From: Paraburkholderia silviterrae
Lineage (GTDB): Bacteria; Pseudomonadota; Gammaproteobacteria; Burkholderiales; Burkholderiaceae
Reading direction: 5' to 3'
Assembly (NCBI RefSeq): GCF_004353915.1
Contig: NZ_SMRP01000009.1
Span: 228,036-292,035, forward strand
DNA length: 64,000 nt
Within the stretch, counting starts at the first letter, position 1. Each line of letters opens with the position of its first letter. The notes under the pieces were generated by a model. The model saw only the letters and a list, made by a program, of their open reading frames with translations. It had not been told where the DNA came from and made no database searches. The position numbers were made by a program, and so were the translations under genes. This document shows positions 52,513-61,369 of the stretch, one piece after another.

Positions 52513-52968
52513 ATGCCAGAACGTATTTCGTTTGGACAACTACCTTCCAAGCTGCTCGAAGCCGTGATCGGCGTCGAGCAATATGTGAGCACCACGGGCC
52601 TCGACTTCAAGCTGCTGGAGCTGGTCCGCGCACGCGTCTCGCAATTGAATGGCTGTGCATACTGCCTCGACCGTCACATCAAGGAAGGGGTCCATGCAGG
52701 CGAAGATCCGCTGCGCTATAACCTGTTGCCGGTCTGGCACGAGACCCCGCATCTCTACAGCGCGAAGGAGCAGGCCGCGCTGCGCTGGGCCGAAGCGCTA
52801 ACCTTGATCAGCGAGAATGAAATTAGCGAAACGCTCGTTAAGGCAACCTACGAGCACTTCGAACGCGATGAGCTTGCGAACCTGACGCTGGCTGTCGCGC
52901 AGATCAACACGTGGAACAGGCTCGCGAAGCCGTTTGCGTGGGAAGCCGGCGTGTTTCAGGCGGGCTGA
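52513..52968 (+). CDS. Carboxymuconolactone decarboxylase / AhpD-family protein
   Basis: This 151-aa all-helical protein carries the AhpD signature: ELVRARVSQLNGCAYCLDRHIKEGVHAG with the redox CxxC and the downstream His, then TPHLYSAKEQAALRWAEALTLIS. This places it with the single-domain alkylhydroperoxidase-like proteins, which may reduce peroxides with a dihydrolipoyl partner. AGGA lies about 10 nt before the ATG. It is alone. Peroxidase activity is inferred only from the conserved cysteines. Confidence 0.85.
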   Translation: MPERISFGQLPSKLLEAVIGVEQYVSTTGLDFKLLELVRARVSQLNGCAYCLDRHIKEGVHAGEDPLRYNLLPVWHETPHLYSAKEQAALRWAEALTLISENEISETLVKATYEHFERDELANLTLAVAQINTWNRLAKPFAWEAGVFQAG

Positions 52969-53004
52969 AGCACGTATCGGGTAAGTATCAGACACGTATC
53001 GGGC

Positions 53005-53049
53005 GCTGGGCGACCCGCGCTGCTTCGCGCCGGAAGCAGCCCGCCCAGC
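53005..53049. terminator. Hairpin between convergent AhpD-like and HU genes
   Basis: A two-tier stem pairs GCTGGGCG with CGCCCAGC (outer) and CTGCTTC with GAAGCAG (inner, 6-nt loop). It lies between two convergent genes and may end both transcripts. No strong T tract follows. Confidence 0.4.
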
Positions 53050-53054
53050 CAGTA

Positions 53055-53336
53055 CTATCGGGTCGCGTTCACCGCGTCCTTGAAGGTCTTGCCCGCGGTA
53101 AACTTCACCGTTCTCGCCGCGGCAATATTGATCTCCTCGCCCGTCATGGGATTTCGACCAACGCGAGCACCGCGCTTTCCCTGGCTAAACGAACCGAAGC
53201 CGATCAGCTGCACCGTGTCGCCTCTGGCGACTGCCTTCGTGATGGCGCTAATCAGCCCATCGATCGCTTCGCCGGCAACGTCCCTGCCCAATCCCGTTGT
53301 GAATGCGACGGCGTCGATCAGTTCGCGCTTGTTCAT
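53055..53336 (-). CDS. hupB: HU-family DNA-binding protein
   Basis: This 93-aa histone-like protein binds and bends DNA as a dimer. It begins MNKRELIDAVAFTTGLGRDV, contains the core GDTVQLIGFGSFSQGKRGAR, the arm VGRNPMTGEEINIAA with the intercalating Pro, and ends VKFTAGKTFKDAVN. The ATG at 53336 has a GGGGGAAG site; a longer frame to 53402 was rejected. It is an accessory HU copy apart from the lon-hupB locus, and lies next to decayed IS6 and LacI fragments. Confidence 0.9.
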   Translation of the reverse strand: MNKRELIDAVAFTTGLGRDVAGEAIDGLISAITKAVARGDTVQLIGFGSFSQGKRGARVGRNPMTGEEINIAAARTVKFTAGKTFKDAVNATR

Positions 53337-53425
53337 GAAATGCTTCCCCCGTTGATGAATAAGACCATGTGAGAACTTTTTATCGCTACCCCGTCCTGCC
53401 ATCCTTATCGCGACACGCCCTCGAC

Positions 53426-53580
53426 GAGCGGCGGTCAGGCCGTCACTTCATCTGCGACGTGATCGTTCTGTGCACCGCGGGTATTTGCGCTACAAGCCCA
53501 GCCTGTGCGATCTGGTCGACATTATGGCCGAGCGTGGGCTCTCATTGGCCCAAACAACCATTCTGCGTTGGGTGACATGA
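53426..53580 (+). pseudogene. IS6-family transposase remnant, frameshifted
   Basis: One plus-strand frame reads GRHFICDVIVLCT, matching the IS6/IS26 N-terminal GRHF...I.LCVRWYL. After a one-frame shift the next reads RGYLRYKPSLCDLVDIMAER and GLSLAQTTILRWVT, then stops at 53580. This equals the IS6 helix-turn-helix region (YRDLEEMMAERGL-SVDHTTIxRWV). The DDE domain and terminal repeats are absent. Confidence 0.7.
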
Positions 53581-53724
53581 GGCGGCCAGTGCGTGCATCA
53601 GCAAGGCACGAAGGCCGCGCATCCGGCGCTCATGCCGGTCAACTTGCCGCTAACCAGATAGCGCGTTTTCATGATTGCCCACTCCCGTGCGGCCCGTCGC
53701 TGACTCGCCCGCGATCGGCCGGAA

Positions 53725-53742
53725 GCCGGGCAATTCCCCGGC
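53725..53742 (-). terminator. Hairpin after the second porin gene
   Basis: A 6-bp GC stem (GCCGGG / CCCGGC) with a 6-nt loop lies just beyond the porin stop on the minus strand, in the expected place for termination. The stem is short and no T tract follows. Confidence 0.35.
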
Positions 53743-53745
53743 GCA

Positions 53746-54825
53746 TCAGAAAATGTGCTTCACGCCCACACGTGAAAGGAACTGGCTCGAGGTGGACGCC
53801 GTGCCGGCAAGAAAGATCGACGCCATCGTTTGCGGACCTGACGCCTTCTGGGCCGCAAGATCAACGTAGACGTCCGTGCTATGCGACAGATAGTAGTCGA
53901 GGCCAAGATTGACCGTATACCACCGCGACTGCTCGAAGTGGTCGACGGAGACCTGACCGGAGAGCAACGTCGCGGGCGTCACGCTGTACGTCGTGCCAAG
54001 ACGCAATAGCTGGTCGGTCGACGCCATGCCCCGCTCCTTGAGCTGCGTGTTCGAATACGTGAGCGAGGGCGTCCACTTGCCGAGCTTGTAAGACGCGCCA
54101 AGGGCGGCAATGCGCTGATTGTCGACGATGAGCGTGGTATTGGGCTGCACCGGCATGCCCAGCACGGTACGCGCGCCTAGCTGCCCCGCGCCGATGGGCG
54201 CGCCGTTGATGTCGGTCACGACAGCCATGGCCGAGAACGGGCCGTGCTCGTACTGGACGAACCCGCTATAAGCGCGGCCCGCGTTCATCGTCAATGGACC
54301 CGCGTACTGGCCGAATGCGTACATCGCGCCAAACGAAAACCCACCGTACGACGCACTGCGAAAACGCGCGCTGTTGTTCAGGCGCTCGCCCGAAATTCGG
54401 TCGAGGTCTGCGTTTTCGACCGAATAGATGCCGCAGCCGATGCAAGGCATGTACGGCTCGAGCAGCACCGTGAAGTCATAGTGCCGGCCAAACGTCAGCT
54501 CGCCGAGACTGTCGTCGTGCAGCCCCACGTAAGCTTGCTTGCCGAACAACAAACCGCCTTGGCCCAATGCACCGGTGGTGGTGGAGAAGCCGTTTTCAAG
54601 CTTGAACACGGTGGACAAGCCGCCGCCGAGTTCCTCTGTGCCGGTCACGCCGAACGCGTTGGCGCGGCTGATGCCGCCCTGCTCCATCAGGATCGACTTG
54701 CCCGCCACGTTGTTGACGTACGTAATGCCGTTGTCAATGCTGCCGTACATCGTCACCGACGACTGGGCATACACCTGCGTGGCAAAGGCTTGCAGCAAAA
54801 CGGCTGCGACTGCGCTACGCTTCAT
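53746..54825 (-). CDS. Outer-membrane porin linked to the M20 amidohydrolase operon
   Basis: This 359-aa porin has a signal peptide (MKRSAVAAVLLQAFATQVYA, cleavage after YAQ), the opening SSVTMYGSIDNGITYVNN, the conserved GVTGTEELGGGLSTVFKLENGF, and a terminal Phe (VGVKHIF). AAGGAG lies about 11 nt before the ATG; the frame stays open far upstream through the MFS gene, but that part is antisense-like noise. It contains two nearby Cys in a loop (MPCIGCGIY), uncommon in porins. It follows the MHS carrier by 29 bp and probably lets the same substrate through the outer membrane. Confidence 0.87.
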   Translation of the reverse strand: MKRSAVAAVLLQAFATQVYAQSSVTMYGSIDNGITYVNNVAGKSILMEQGGISRANAFGVTGTEELGGGLSTVFKLENGFSTTTGALGQGGLLFGKQAYVGLHDDSLGELTFGRHYDFTVLLEPYMPCIGCGIYSVENADLDRISGERLNNSARFRSASYGGFSFGAMYAFGQYAGPLTMNAGRAYSGFVQYEHGPFSAMAVVTDINGAPIGAGQLGARTVLGMPVQPNTTLIVDNQRIAALGASYKLGKWTPSLTYSNTQLKERGMASTDQLLRLGTTYSVTPATLLSGQVSVDHFEQSRWYTVNLGLDYYLSHSTDVYVDLAAQKASGPQTMASIFLAGTASTSSQFLSRVGVKHIF

Positions 54826-54854
54826 GGGTTGTCTCACTCCTTGTGTTCTGATGT

Positions 54855-56192
54855 TCAGGTCAGGCTTGTTCGCCAGTTCGGCTTCAGGGTCCCCGGCAGC
54901 AGCAGACCGCTCGCAAGACCGATCATGACGCTGAGCTCTACGTAATAGATTGGCGCGAGATTGCTGCCGCTCAGCTTCACGAGCCACACGTTGATGAACG
55001 GGGCGAGACCGCCGAACACTAGCACCGCAACGTTGTAGGCGAGCGCCGCAGCGGTCGAACGCACCGTGGCGGGAAACACTTCTGCAAGGATCACGGGCAT
55101 GGGGCCCCAAAGCAGGCCCATGAAGCAAGCGACACCCGCTTGCAGAACCAGCAACGTGACGGAAGAGGGCGCCGCGGCGAAGCGATGAAAGAGCCACCAC
55201 GCAACGAGGCCGTAACCGATCGTAGCGGGCAGGTACACGGCCTTGCGCCCGAAACGGTCCGAGAGATGGCCTGCGAGCGGGCAAACCGCGAATACGATTG
55301 CCATCGCAACGAACGTGCCCCTGCTTGCGTCCGCGGCCGGTACACCCAGTTGCTTCGCGAAGAGCGGCAGAAAGATCACAAACATGTAGGCCGAGACCGT
55401 ACCCACCACGCAGACGCCTGTGCTCGCGAGCAGCGCACGCGGATGTTTCGTGAAAACGTCGCGCAGACTGGAGCCCGCGTGCTTTGCCTCGCCATGGCCG
55501 GCGGCGTCGGCTTTGACACGGGATTTGACCGCTGCGCATGCGAGAAACTCGGGCGACTCGTCGACCCGCGCACGAATCAGCCATCCCAGCGGACCAATCA
55601 GGATGCCGAACAGAAATGGCAGCCGCCATCCCCACGATTCGAGTTGCGCTGTCGTGAGGTGCGCACCCAGCAGCCAGACGGTCGCCGCACCGCACAGGAA
55701 CGACAGCGCCTGCGCGCACATCTGGAAGCTACCGAGCAGGCCACGCCGGTGCGCGGGCGCGAACTCGATGAGCATCGTAGTCGCGCCGCTGAACTCGCCT
55801 CCTGCAGAGATCCCCTGAATCATGCGGGCCAGCACGATCAATGCGGGGGCCATGACGCCGATGCGGTCGTAACCCGGAATCAGGCCGATCATTCCAGTGC
55901 CCGTCGCCATGAGCGCGATCGTGAGCGAGAGCGCGCGCTTTCGGCCCACGCGGTCGCCATACATGCCGATCAGGACCCCGCCTACGGGACGCACTGCGAA
56001 GCCCACACCGAACGTGGCGAGCGCCAGCATCAGCGAGGTCGCCGACCCACCAGCGGGAAAAAACAGCTTGGCGATCGTTGCGGCGAACAGACCGTAGATC
56101 GCGAAGTCGAACCACTCGAAGGCGTTGCCAAGCACGGCGGCGGCAACCACTCTTCCAAGCATGGCTGGGGATGGGGTGGCCTGTGAGCTCAC
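54855..56192 (-). CDS. MFS metabolite:proton symporter (MHS family)
   Basis: This 445-aa importer with about 12 helices shows MHS-family motifs: VVAAAVLGNAFEWFDFAIYGLFA in helix 1, RPVGGVLIGMYGDRVGRKRAL, and GISAGGEFSGATTMLIEFAP in helix 4. The family includes carriers for proline/betaine, citrate, 2-oxoglutarate and shikimate. A GTG start with GAGGAGA 7 nt upstream was used. It lies between the M20 amidohydrolase and the porin on one strand, suggesting import of the amidohydrolase substrate, perhaps an N-acyl amino acid or hippurate. Confidence 0.88.
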   Translation of the reverse strand: MSSQATPSPAMLGRVVAAAVLGNAFEWFDFAIYGLFAATIAKLFFPAGGSATSLMLALATFGVGFAVRPVGGVLIGMYGDRVGRKRALSLTIALMATGTGMIGLIPGYDRIGVMAPALIVLARMIQGISAGGEFSGATTMLIEFAPAHRRGLLGSFQMCAQALSFLCGAATVWLLGAHLTTAQLESWGWRLPFLFGILIGPLGWLIRARVDESPEFLACAAVKSRVKADAAGHGEAKHAGSSLRDVFTKHPRALLASTGVCVVGTVSAYMFVIFLPLFAKQLGVPAADASRGTFVAMAIVFAVCPLAGHLSDRFGRKAVYLPATIGYGLVAWWLFHRFAAAPSSVTLLVLQAGVACFMGLLWGPMPVILAEVFPATVRSTAAALAYNVAVLVFGGLAPFINVWLVKLSGSNLAPIYYVELSVMIGLASGLLLPGTLKPNWRTSLT

Positions 56193-56287
56193 GTCTGTCT
56201 CCTCGTAAATTGTTCTGGACTGCGTATCGAAGCGGCGGAAGGCGGCCAGCCGCCAGCCGCGCTTCTTCTCTCGCGCGCCTGTATGTT

Positions 56288-57457
56288 TCAGGCGAGAAAG
56301 CGCTCCACCAGCTTGACCCAGTAGGTCGCGGCAAGCGGCAGGCAGGCGTCGTTGAAGTCGTAGCCGGGGTTGTGCACCATGCAGCCGCCCTCGCCCTCTC
56401 CGTTGCCGGTGATCAGGTAGCAGCCGGGACGGGCCTCCAGCAGAAACGCGAAGTCCTCGCTATTGGTCAACGGCTTCATGTCCTCGACGAGCCCCTCTTC
56501 GCCGAGCCATTCGCGTGCAACATCGCGCGCGAGCGCCGTTTCGTCCGGATGATTCACGAGCACCGGATAACGCCGGTCGTAGTGCACTTCAGCACGCGCG
56601 CCGAAGCTCTCGGCCTGGGCTTGCGCGAGCGTCGTGATGCGCCGCTGCAGAAGATCGCGCACCTCGGGCCGGAATGCGCGCACGGAAATGCGCATCTGCG
56701 CGCTGTCGGGAATCACGTTGGGTGCCTGGCCAGCCTGAATCGAGCCGACCGTCACGATTGCCGCATCGAGCGGGTTGACGTTGCGCGCAACCACGCTTTG
56801 CAGCGCCATCACGAGCGATGCGCACACGACGACCGGGTCGACCGCGGCGTGCGGCACCGCGCCGTGCCCGCCCTTGCCGACTACGCGGATGGTGACAGTA
56901 TCCGAGGACGCCATGAACGGCCCCGCGAGAAAACCGAACTTGCCGACCGGAATGCCCGGCATGTTGTGCAGCGCGAAGATCGCATCGCACGGAAAGTGCT
57001 CGAACAGGCCGTCTTGCACCATCTCCCTCGCGCCGCCCTGGCCTTCCTCGGCGGGCTGGAAGATCAGATTCAGCGTGCCCTTGAAGGGTTTGTGCTCGGC
57101 CAGGTACTTCGCGGCGGCGAGCAATGCGGCCGTATGGCCGTCGTGCCCGCAAGCGTGCATCTTGCCGTCGAGCTTGCTCGCGTAGGGCAAGCCGGTCGCC
57201 TCGTGGATGGGCAGCGCGTCCATGTCCGCGCGCAGGCCGATCGAGCGCCCTTCGCCGTTGCGCAACGTCCCGACGACACCCGTGCGGCCGAGGCCACGAT
57301 GCACTTCATAGCCCCATCGCTGCAGGCAGTCGGCAACGAGGTCGCCCGTGCGGACCTCCTCGAAAGCCAGTTCGGGATGCGCGTGAATCTCGTGGCGGAG
57401 CGCGACCATTTCTGCTTCGATGGCGCGCATGCCGGGCGGAACGACGATGTTTGGCAC
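56288..57457 (-). CDS. M20-family amidohydrolase (hippurate hydrolase-like)
   Basis: This 389-aa zinc amidohydrolase cleaves N-acyl amino acids or similar amides. It has the M20D pattern: RHEIHAHPELAFEE, metal site MHACGHDGHTAAL, catalytic Glu in FQPAEEGQGGA, dimer-domain His in GKGGHGAVPH, and the last metal His in MVHNPGYDFND. The GTG at 57457 with GAGGAGA 7 nt upstream gives normal length; a frame to 57583 overlaps the LysR promoter. It heads the run amidohydrolase-MHS carrier-porin and is divergent from a LysR gene. Confidence 0.9.
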   Translation of the reverse strand: MPNIVVPPGMRAIEAEMVALRHEIHAHPELAFEEVRTGDLVADCLQRWGYEVHRGLGRTGVVGTLRNGEGRSIGLRADMDALPIHEATGLPYASKLDGKMHACGHDGHTAALLAAAKYLAEHKPFKGTLNLIFQPAEEGQGGAREMVQDGLFEHFPCDAIFALHNMPGIPVGKFGFLAGPFMASSDTVTIRVVGKGGHGAVPHAAVDPVVVCASLVMALQSVVARNVNPLDAAIVTVGSIQAGQAPNVIPDSAQMRISVRAFRPEVRDLLQRRITTLAQAQAESFGARAEVHYDRRYPVLVNHPDETALARDVAREWLGEEGLVEDMKPLTNSEDFAFLLEARPGCYLITGNGEGEGGCMVHNPGYDFNDACLPLAATYWVKLVERFLA

Positions 57458-57628
57458 AGCGGGTCTCCTCGCGTAAGGCGTGGGGGCGGCGATACCCCCT
57501 GATGGGCGAGGAAGCGATGGTAGGCGGACCCGCAGTGCCCAGGAAGCCCCAAAAGCGATATCCTGACAACTTTTGGTGTTCACCCCGGGCGGCCCGATAA
57601 ATCCGCCCCCGATTTAATTGTCTTGTTC

Positions 57629-58582
57629 ATGAAAGTCCATCAACTGGAAGCGCTCATCGCGGTCGCGGATACCGGCAGCATCCGCGCAGCCGCGCGGCTC
57701 GCCGGCCTGTCGCAAAGCGCGGTCAGCAAAACGCTGCGCGAACTGGAGAGTCAGCAGAAACTGCCACTGCTCGTGCGCAACGCCAGCGGCATCGTGTTCA
57801 CTGCCGCGGGAGACAAGCTGCTGAGCCATGCGCGGCTCGTGCTTGGCCAGCTACGGCGAGCCGAAGAAGAGCTCGCCGAATTGCGCGGCGACCATGTGGG
57901 ACGGCTCTCGATCGCTGTCACGCCGTGGATCATGCACACATTCGTGCCGCAGGCGCTGATGCGCTTTCGCGAACGCATGCCGAACGTGCAACTGGAGATC
58001 TTCGAGGGACTCACTGCCGTGACACTGCCCCGCCTGCGCGAGGGTGTGATCGATTGCGCCGTGGTGCCTCATACGGCAGCCATGCCGGCTCAGGAGTTCG
58101 AGAACGAGCCGCTGTTCGCCTACGACACCTGCGTCATCGTGCGACGCGGACATCCGGCGTCGCAAGCCACGTCGATAGCCGAGCTGCGCGACTATGACTG
58201 GGCACTCAACTTCACCGTCGCGACCCGGCCCGCGCTGATGAACGATTTGTTCTGGCAACATGGCCTCGACATCGAGCCGCGCCGCCTGCATTGCGCGCAT
58301 TCGGCCGCGTTTCTGCTCGATCTGGTCCGGCATGCGGAGATGCTCGGCTTCTGTCCGAGGCCGATGCTCGCCACAGAAGCGGCGGGCGACTGGGTTCACG
58401 TTCTGCCGCTCGTCGAGCGCTTTCAAACCAGCAATGTCAGCATCGTCAGCCGGCGCAACTCGGTACCCGGCGCGCCCGCCGAATGCTTTCTGGATTGCCT
58501 GCGTGGCGTCATCCGGCAGCGAGCACGATCCGCAAATCCTGCTGACCGGAGGTTGTTCGGCATGCTCGATTTGCTGATGTGA
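57629..58582 (+). CDS. LysR-family regulator of the amidohydrolase operon
   Basis: This 317-aa regulator has the HTH at residues 15-60 (DTGSIRAAARLAGLSQSAVSKTLRELE) and a ligand domain from about residue 90. The ATG at 57629 (MKVHQLEALIAV) was preferred to a TTG two codons earlier. It is of the branch including GbpR/CysB-like regulators with LVRNASGIVFTAAG wings. It is divergent from the M20 amidohydrolase gene with about 170 bp between and is its likely regulator. It converges with the gentisate operon. Confidence 0.85.
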   Translation: MKVHQLEALIAVADTGSIRAAARLAGLSQSAVSKTLRELESQQKLPLLVRNASGIVFTAAGDKLLSHARLVLGQLRRAEEELAELRGDHVGRLSIAVTPWIMHTFVPQALMRFRERMPNVQLEIFEGLTAVTLPRLREGVIDCAVVPHTAAMPAQEFENEPLFAYDTCVIVRRGHPASQATSIAELRDYDWALNFTVATRPALMNDLFWQHGLDIEPRRLHCAHSAAFLLDLVRHAEMLGFCPRPMLATEAAGDWVHVLPLVERFQTSNVSIVSRRNSVPGAPAECFLDCLRGVIRQRARSANPADRRLFGMLDLLM

Positions 58583-58665
58583 ATCCCGCAGATCTTCTTC
58601 TTCGCAGCCCATCCTCATGGCGCCGCTGGTCGACGGCGCCATGCTTTCCGTTCACGCAACGCGCT

Positions 58666-59874
58666 TCAAACCACGCCTTTCAGGCAATCCTCCGCGCGCC
58701 ATCCATGCAGCCATTGCAGCGCGTCATAGAACTGCTCCTGCGTGCGGCCGATCCACAGCGAATTGCGCACCTGGCGCTCCACGCCCTTCGCGTGATAGAT
58801 GCGCCCCATCTCGCGCGCCGAATACAGCACGCGGGCCGTGCGCGGAATGCGCGCCTGCTCGTAGAGCTTGAACGCGGCCTCGAAATCGCCTTCGGTCGCG
58901 GCCACAGCGGCACCCAGCGTCACGGCATCCTCGAGCGCCTGGCAGGCCCCTTGCGCGAGGTACTGGGTCATCGGATGCGCGGCGTCGCCCAGCACGGTCG
59001 CGCGCCCGAAGCTCCAGCGCTCGACGGGGTCGCGGTCGGCCGTGGCCCAGCGCTTCCACGACTTCGGCCGGTCGAGCATCTGGTGCGGCAGCGGATGAAT
59101 GCCCTCGAAATACGAAAGCACTTCCTCCTTGCTGCCCTCGCGCACGCCCCACTCCTCTTGCTCGCGGCTATGAAACGTCACCACGAGGTTGTATTGCTGG
59201 CCGCCGCGCAGCGGATAGTGAACGAGGTGGCAATGCGGGCCGGCCCAGACCACCGGCGCGTTGATCTGCAAGTCCTTCGGCATGTCGGCAACGTCGACGA
59301 CGGCGCGATACACCACATGCCCCGTCACGCGATGCTCGTCGCCGATCAGCGCCTTGCGGATCTCCGACTTCACGCCGTCGCAACCGATCACGGCATCGGC
59401 GCGATAACGTTCGCCATGCTGATCGATGACCGTGACGCCATCGGCATCCTGTTCCATCCCGCAGACCTGCGTGTCCGTGCGGAACTGGATCAGCGGATGA
59501 TCCTGCACGGCCTCCAGAATCGACAGATGAATATCCGCGCGATGAATCACCGCGTACGGATTGCCGAAGCGCGCGCGATACGGCGCGCCGACGTCGATGC
59601 GCACCACCTCGTGCGCGTCGATCGCGTCCATCAGCATCATGGTGTCGGTGAACACCGAGCGGCCGCGCGCCGCGGCGCCCACGCCCAGCGCGTCGAGCGC
59701 ATTGAACGCGTTCGCCGCGAGCTGGATGCCCGCGCCAATCTCCTTGATCTCGGGGGCCTGCTCGAGCAGCTGCACGCGAATGCCCTGGCGCGCGAGCGCC
59801 AGCGCGGTCGCGAGGCCGCCAATGCCGCCGCCGATCACGAGCACGCGCCGGCCTTTGCTGTTTGTCTCACTCAT
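58666..59874 (-). CDS. 3-hydroxybenzoate 6-monooxygenase
   Basis: This 402-aa FAD monooxygenase would hydroxylate 3-hydroxybenzoate to gentisate with NADH and O2. The FAD loop is VLVIGGGIGGLATALALARQGI, the DG motif is VIGCDGVKSEIRKAL, and the GD motif is ATVLGDAAHPMTQYLAQGACQALEDAV. These are shared with salicylate hydroxylases, but the downstream gentisate genes favour the 6-hydroxylase (XlnD/MhbM/NagX type). AGGAGA lies 6 nt before the ATG. It is the last gene of the operon, 20 bp after the isomerase. Confidence 0.9.
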   Translation of the reverse strand: MSETNSKGRRVLVIGGGIGGLATALALARQGIRVQLLEQAPEIKEIGAGIQLAANAFNALDALGVGAAARGRSVFTDTMMLMDAIDAHEVVRIDVGAPYRARFGNPYAVIHRADIHLSILEAVQDHPLIQFRTDTQVCGMEQDADGVTVIDQHGERYRADAVIGCDGVKSEIRKALIGDEHRVTGHVVYRAVVDVADMPKDLQINAPVVWAGPHCHLVHYPLRGGQQYNLVVTFHSREQEEWGVREGSKEEVLSYFEGIHPLPHQMLDRPKSWKRWATADRDPVERWSFGRATVLGDAAHPMTQYLAQGACQALEDAVTLGAAVAATEGDFEAAFKLYEQARIPRTARVLYSAREMGRIYHAKGVERQVRNSLWIGRTQEQFYDALQWLHGWRAEDCLKGVV

Positions 59875-59894
59875 GGCTGTCTCCTGCCCTGCAA

Positions 59895-60536
59895 TCAGGC
59901 GATGTAATCGGGCTGACGCTGTGGCTGCGCCGCGACAAACGCCGGGTGTTGCGAAGCGTGCTCATAGACGGCGAGGCTGCGTGCATACGCACTCAGATCG
60001 CAGTCCATACGCAGCGCGTTGCCGATCTGCGGCACGAGACACACGTCGGCCAGCGTCGGTTGCGCGCCGAAGCACCACGGACCGGTGGCGCTGCGCGCGA
60101 GCATGCGCTCCACGCCCGCCATGCCTTCCCCGACCCAGTGCCGATACCATGCGGCCTTCTGCTGCGGCGTGGCCTTCAGCTCCGTTTCCAGATAGCGCAG
60201 CATGCGCAGATTGTTGACGGGATGGATGTCACAGGAAACCAGCAGCGCGAGTTCGAGCACGCGCGCGCGCAAATGCGGCTCGAGCGGGATCAGGCGCGGC
60301 TCGGGATAGCGCTGGTCGAGGTAATCGAGAATGGCCAGCGACTGGCCGAGCTTGAAATCGCCGTCGACGAGCGCGGGCACCGTCGCGGACGGATTGACGT
60401 TGGCCACATAATCCGCGGCGCGATGCTCGCCAACGCGGATATTGACGGGCAACGTGTCGTACGCGAGTCCCTTGAGCCCGAGCGCGATGCGCACGCGTTG
60501 CGAGGTCGAACTGTTGAAGAAGCTATGGAGTTGCAT
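59895..60536 (-). CDS. Maleylpyruvate isomerase, zeta-class GST type
   Basis: This 213-aa glutathione-dependent enzyme isomerises maleylpyruvate to fumarylpyruvate. The zeta-class active-site motif SSTSQRVRIALGLKGL lies at residues 8-23, followed by NPSATVPALVDGDFKLGQSLAILDYL with the GSH-binding Gln-Ser, and a helical C-terminal domain with LADVCLVPQIGNALR. The ATG at 60536 was used. Maleylacetoacetate isomerase is nearly identical in pattern, and the gentisate operon decides for maleylpyruvate (NagL type). It lies 33 bp after the hydrolase and 20 bp before the monooxygenase. Confidence 0.9.
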   Translation of the reverse strand: MQLHSFFNSSTSQRVRIALGLKGLAYDTLPVNIRVGEHRAADYVANVNPSATVPALVDGDFKLGQSLAILDYLDQRYPEPRLIPLEPHLRARVLELALLVSCDIHPVNNLRMLRYLETELKATPQQKAAWYRHWVGEGMAGVERMLARSATGPWCFGAQPTLADVCLVPQIGNALRMDCDLSAYARSLAVYEHASQHPAFVAAQPQRQPDYIA

Positions 60537-60569
60537 GGCGGCGCCTTTCATCACATACAGGACTACAAA

Positions 60570-61268
60570 TCAAACGACGTGCACGGCGATTTCGCCGAGG
60601 CGCTCGACGCCGACCTTCATCGTCTCGCCCGCCTTCACGGCGCCGACACCCTCGGGCGTGCCCGTGAAAATCACGTCACCCGGTTCGAGGCGGAAGAACT
60701 TCGACAGATACGCCACCGTCTCCGCAACCGACCAGATCAGGTGCGAGACATCGCTCTTCTGCTTCGTCTCGCCGTTGACCGTCAACCAGAGGGCGGCCTG
60801 CTCGAAGTGGCCGGCTGTGCTCGCCGGATGAATCGGGCCGATCGGCGCGGAGCGGTCGAATGACTTGCCGATTTCCCACGGGCGGCCCATTTCGCGCATT
60901 TTCATCTGCAGATCGCGGCGCGTCATGTCGAGGCCGACGGCGTAGCCCCAGACGTGCTCGAGTGCCTCATCGACGCCGATATCGGAGCCGCCCTTGCCGA
61001 TCACGGCAACGAGCTCGGCTTCGTAGTGGTAATTCTGCGTCTGCGACGGATACGCGAGTTCGAGCGTTTCGCCATAAGCGACGGGCACGACCGCATCGGC
61101 GGGCTTGCAGAAGAAGAACGGCGGCTCGCGATCGGGATCGAAGCCCATTTCGCGCGCATGCGCCGCGTAGTTGCGGCCCACGCAATAGACGCGGCGCACC
61201 GCGAACTGGGCGTCGCTACCGGCGACGGGAACGGCAACGGGCGCCTCGGGCGGGAAGACAAAAGTCAT
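60570..61268 (-). CDS. Fumarylpyruvate hydrolase (FAH family)
   Basis: This 232-aa metal-dependent hydrolase cleaves fumarylpyruvate to fumarate and pyruvate, the last step of the gentisate route. The FAH core is present: RRVYCVGRNYAAHAREMG, FFCKPADAVVP, the acidic metal site YHYEAELVAVIGKGG, DMTRRDLQMKM and VIFTGTPEGVGAV. The ATG at 61268 was chosen; the much longer open frame upstream crosses the dioxygenase gene and was rejected. It lies between gentisate dioxygenase and maleylpyruvate isomerase (NagK type). Confidence 0.9.
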   Translation of the reverse strand: MTFVFPPEAPVAVPVAGSDAQFAVRRVYCVGRNYAAHAREMGFDPDREPPFFFCKPADAVVPVAYGETLELAYPSQTQNYHYEAELVAVIGKGGSDIGVDEALEHVWGYAVGLDMTRRDLQMKMREMGRPWEIGKSFDRSAPIGPIHPASTAGHFEQAALWLTVNGETKQKSDVSHLIWSVAETVAYLSKFFRLEPGDVIFTGTPEGVGAVKAGETMKVGVERLGEIAVHVV

Positions 61269-61369
61269 GATGATTTCGACTCGGCAAATAAGGGGGTGAA
61301 GCGCGCGCCGCCAGCGGAGCACGCGCAGAATGGATAGAGCCGCAAAAACGGCCGTACCTGATTGCGTAC

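Larger units (their letters stand above)
53337..53745. other. Interval between HU and porin genes with an IS remnant
   Basis: Upstream of HU this 409-bp gap should hold its promoter. The only recognisable content is an IS6-type transposase fragment (53426-53580) and a hairpin by the porin end. Confidence 0.3.

Noticed and set aside
53746..55719. A fused MFS-porin protein
   Set aside because: The upstream part is an out-of-frame shadow of the MHS carrier. A signal peptide begins at 54825 inside the frame, marking the true porin start.
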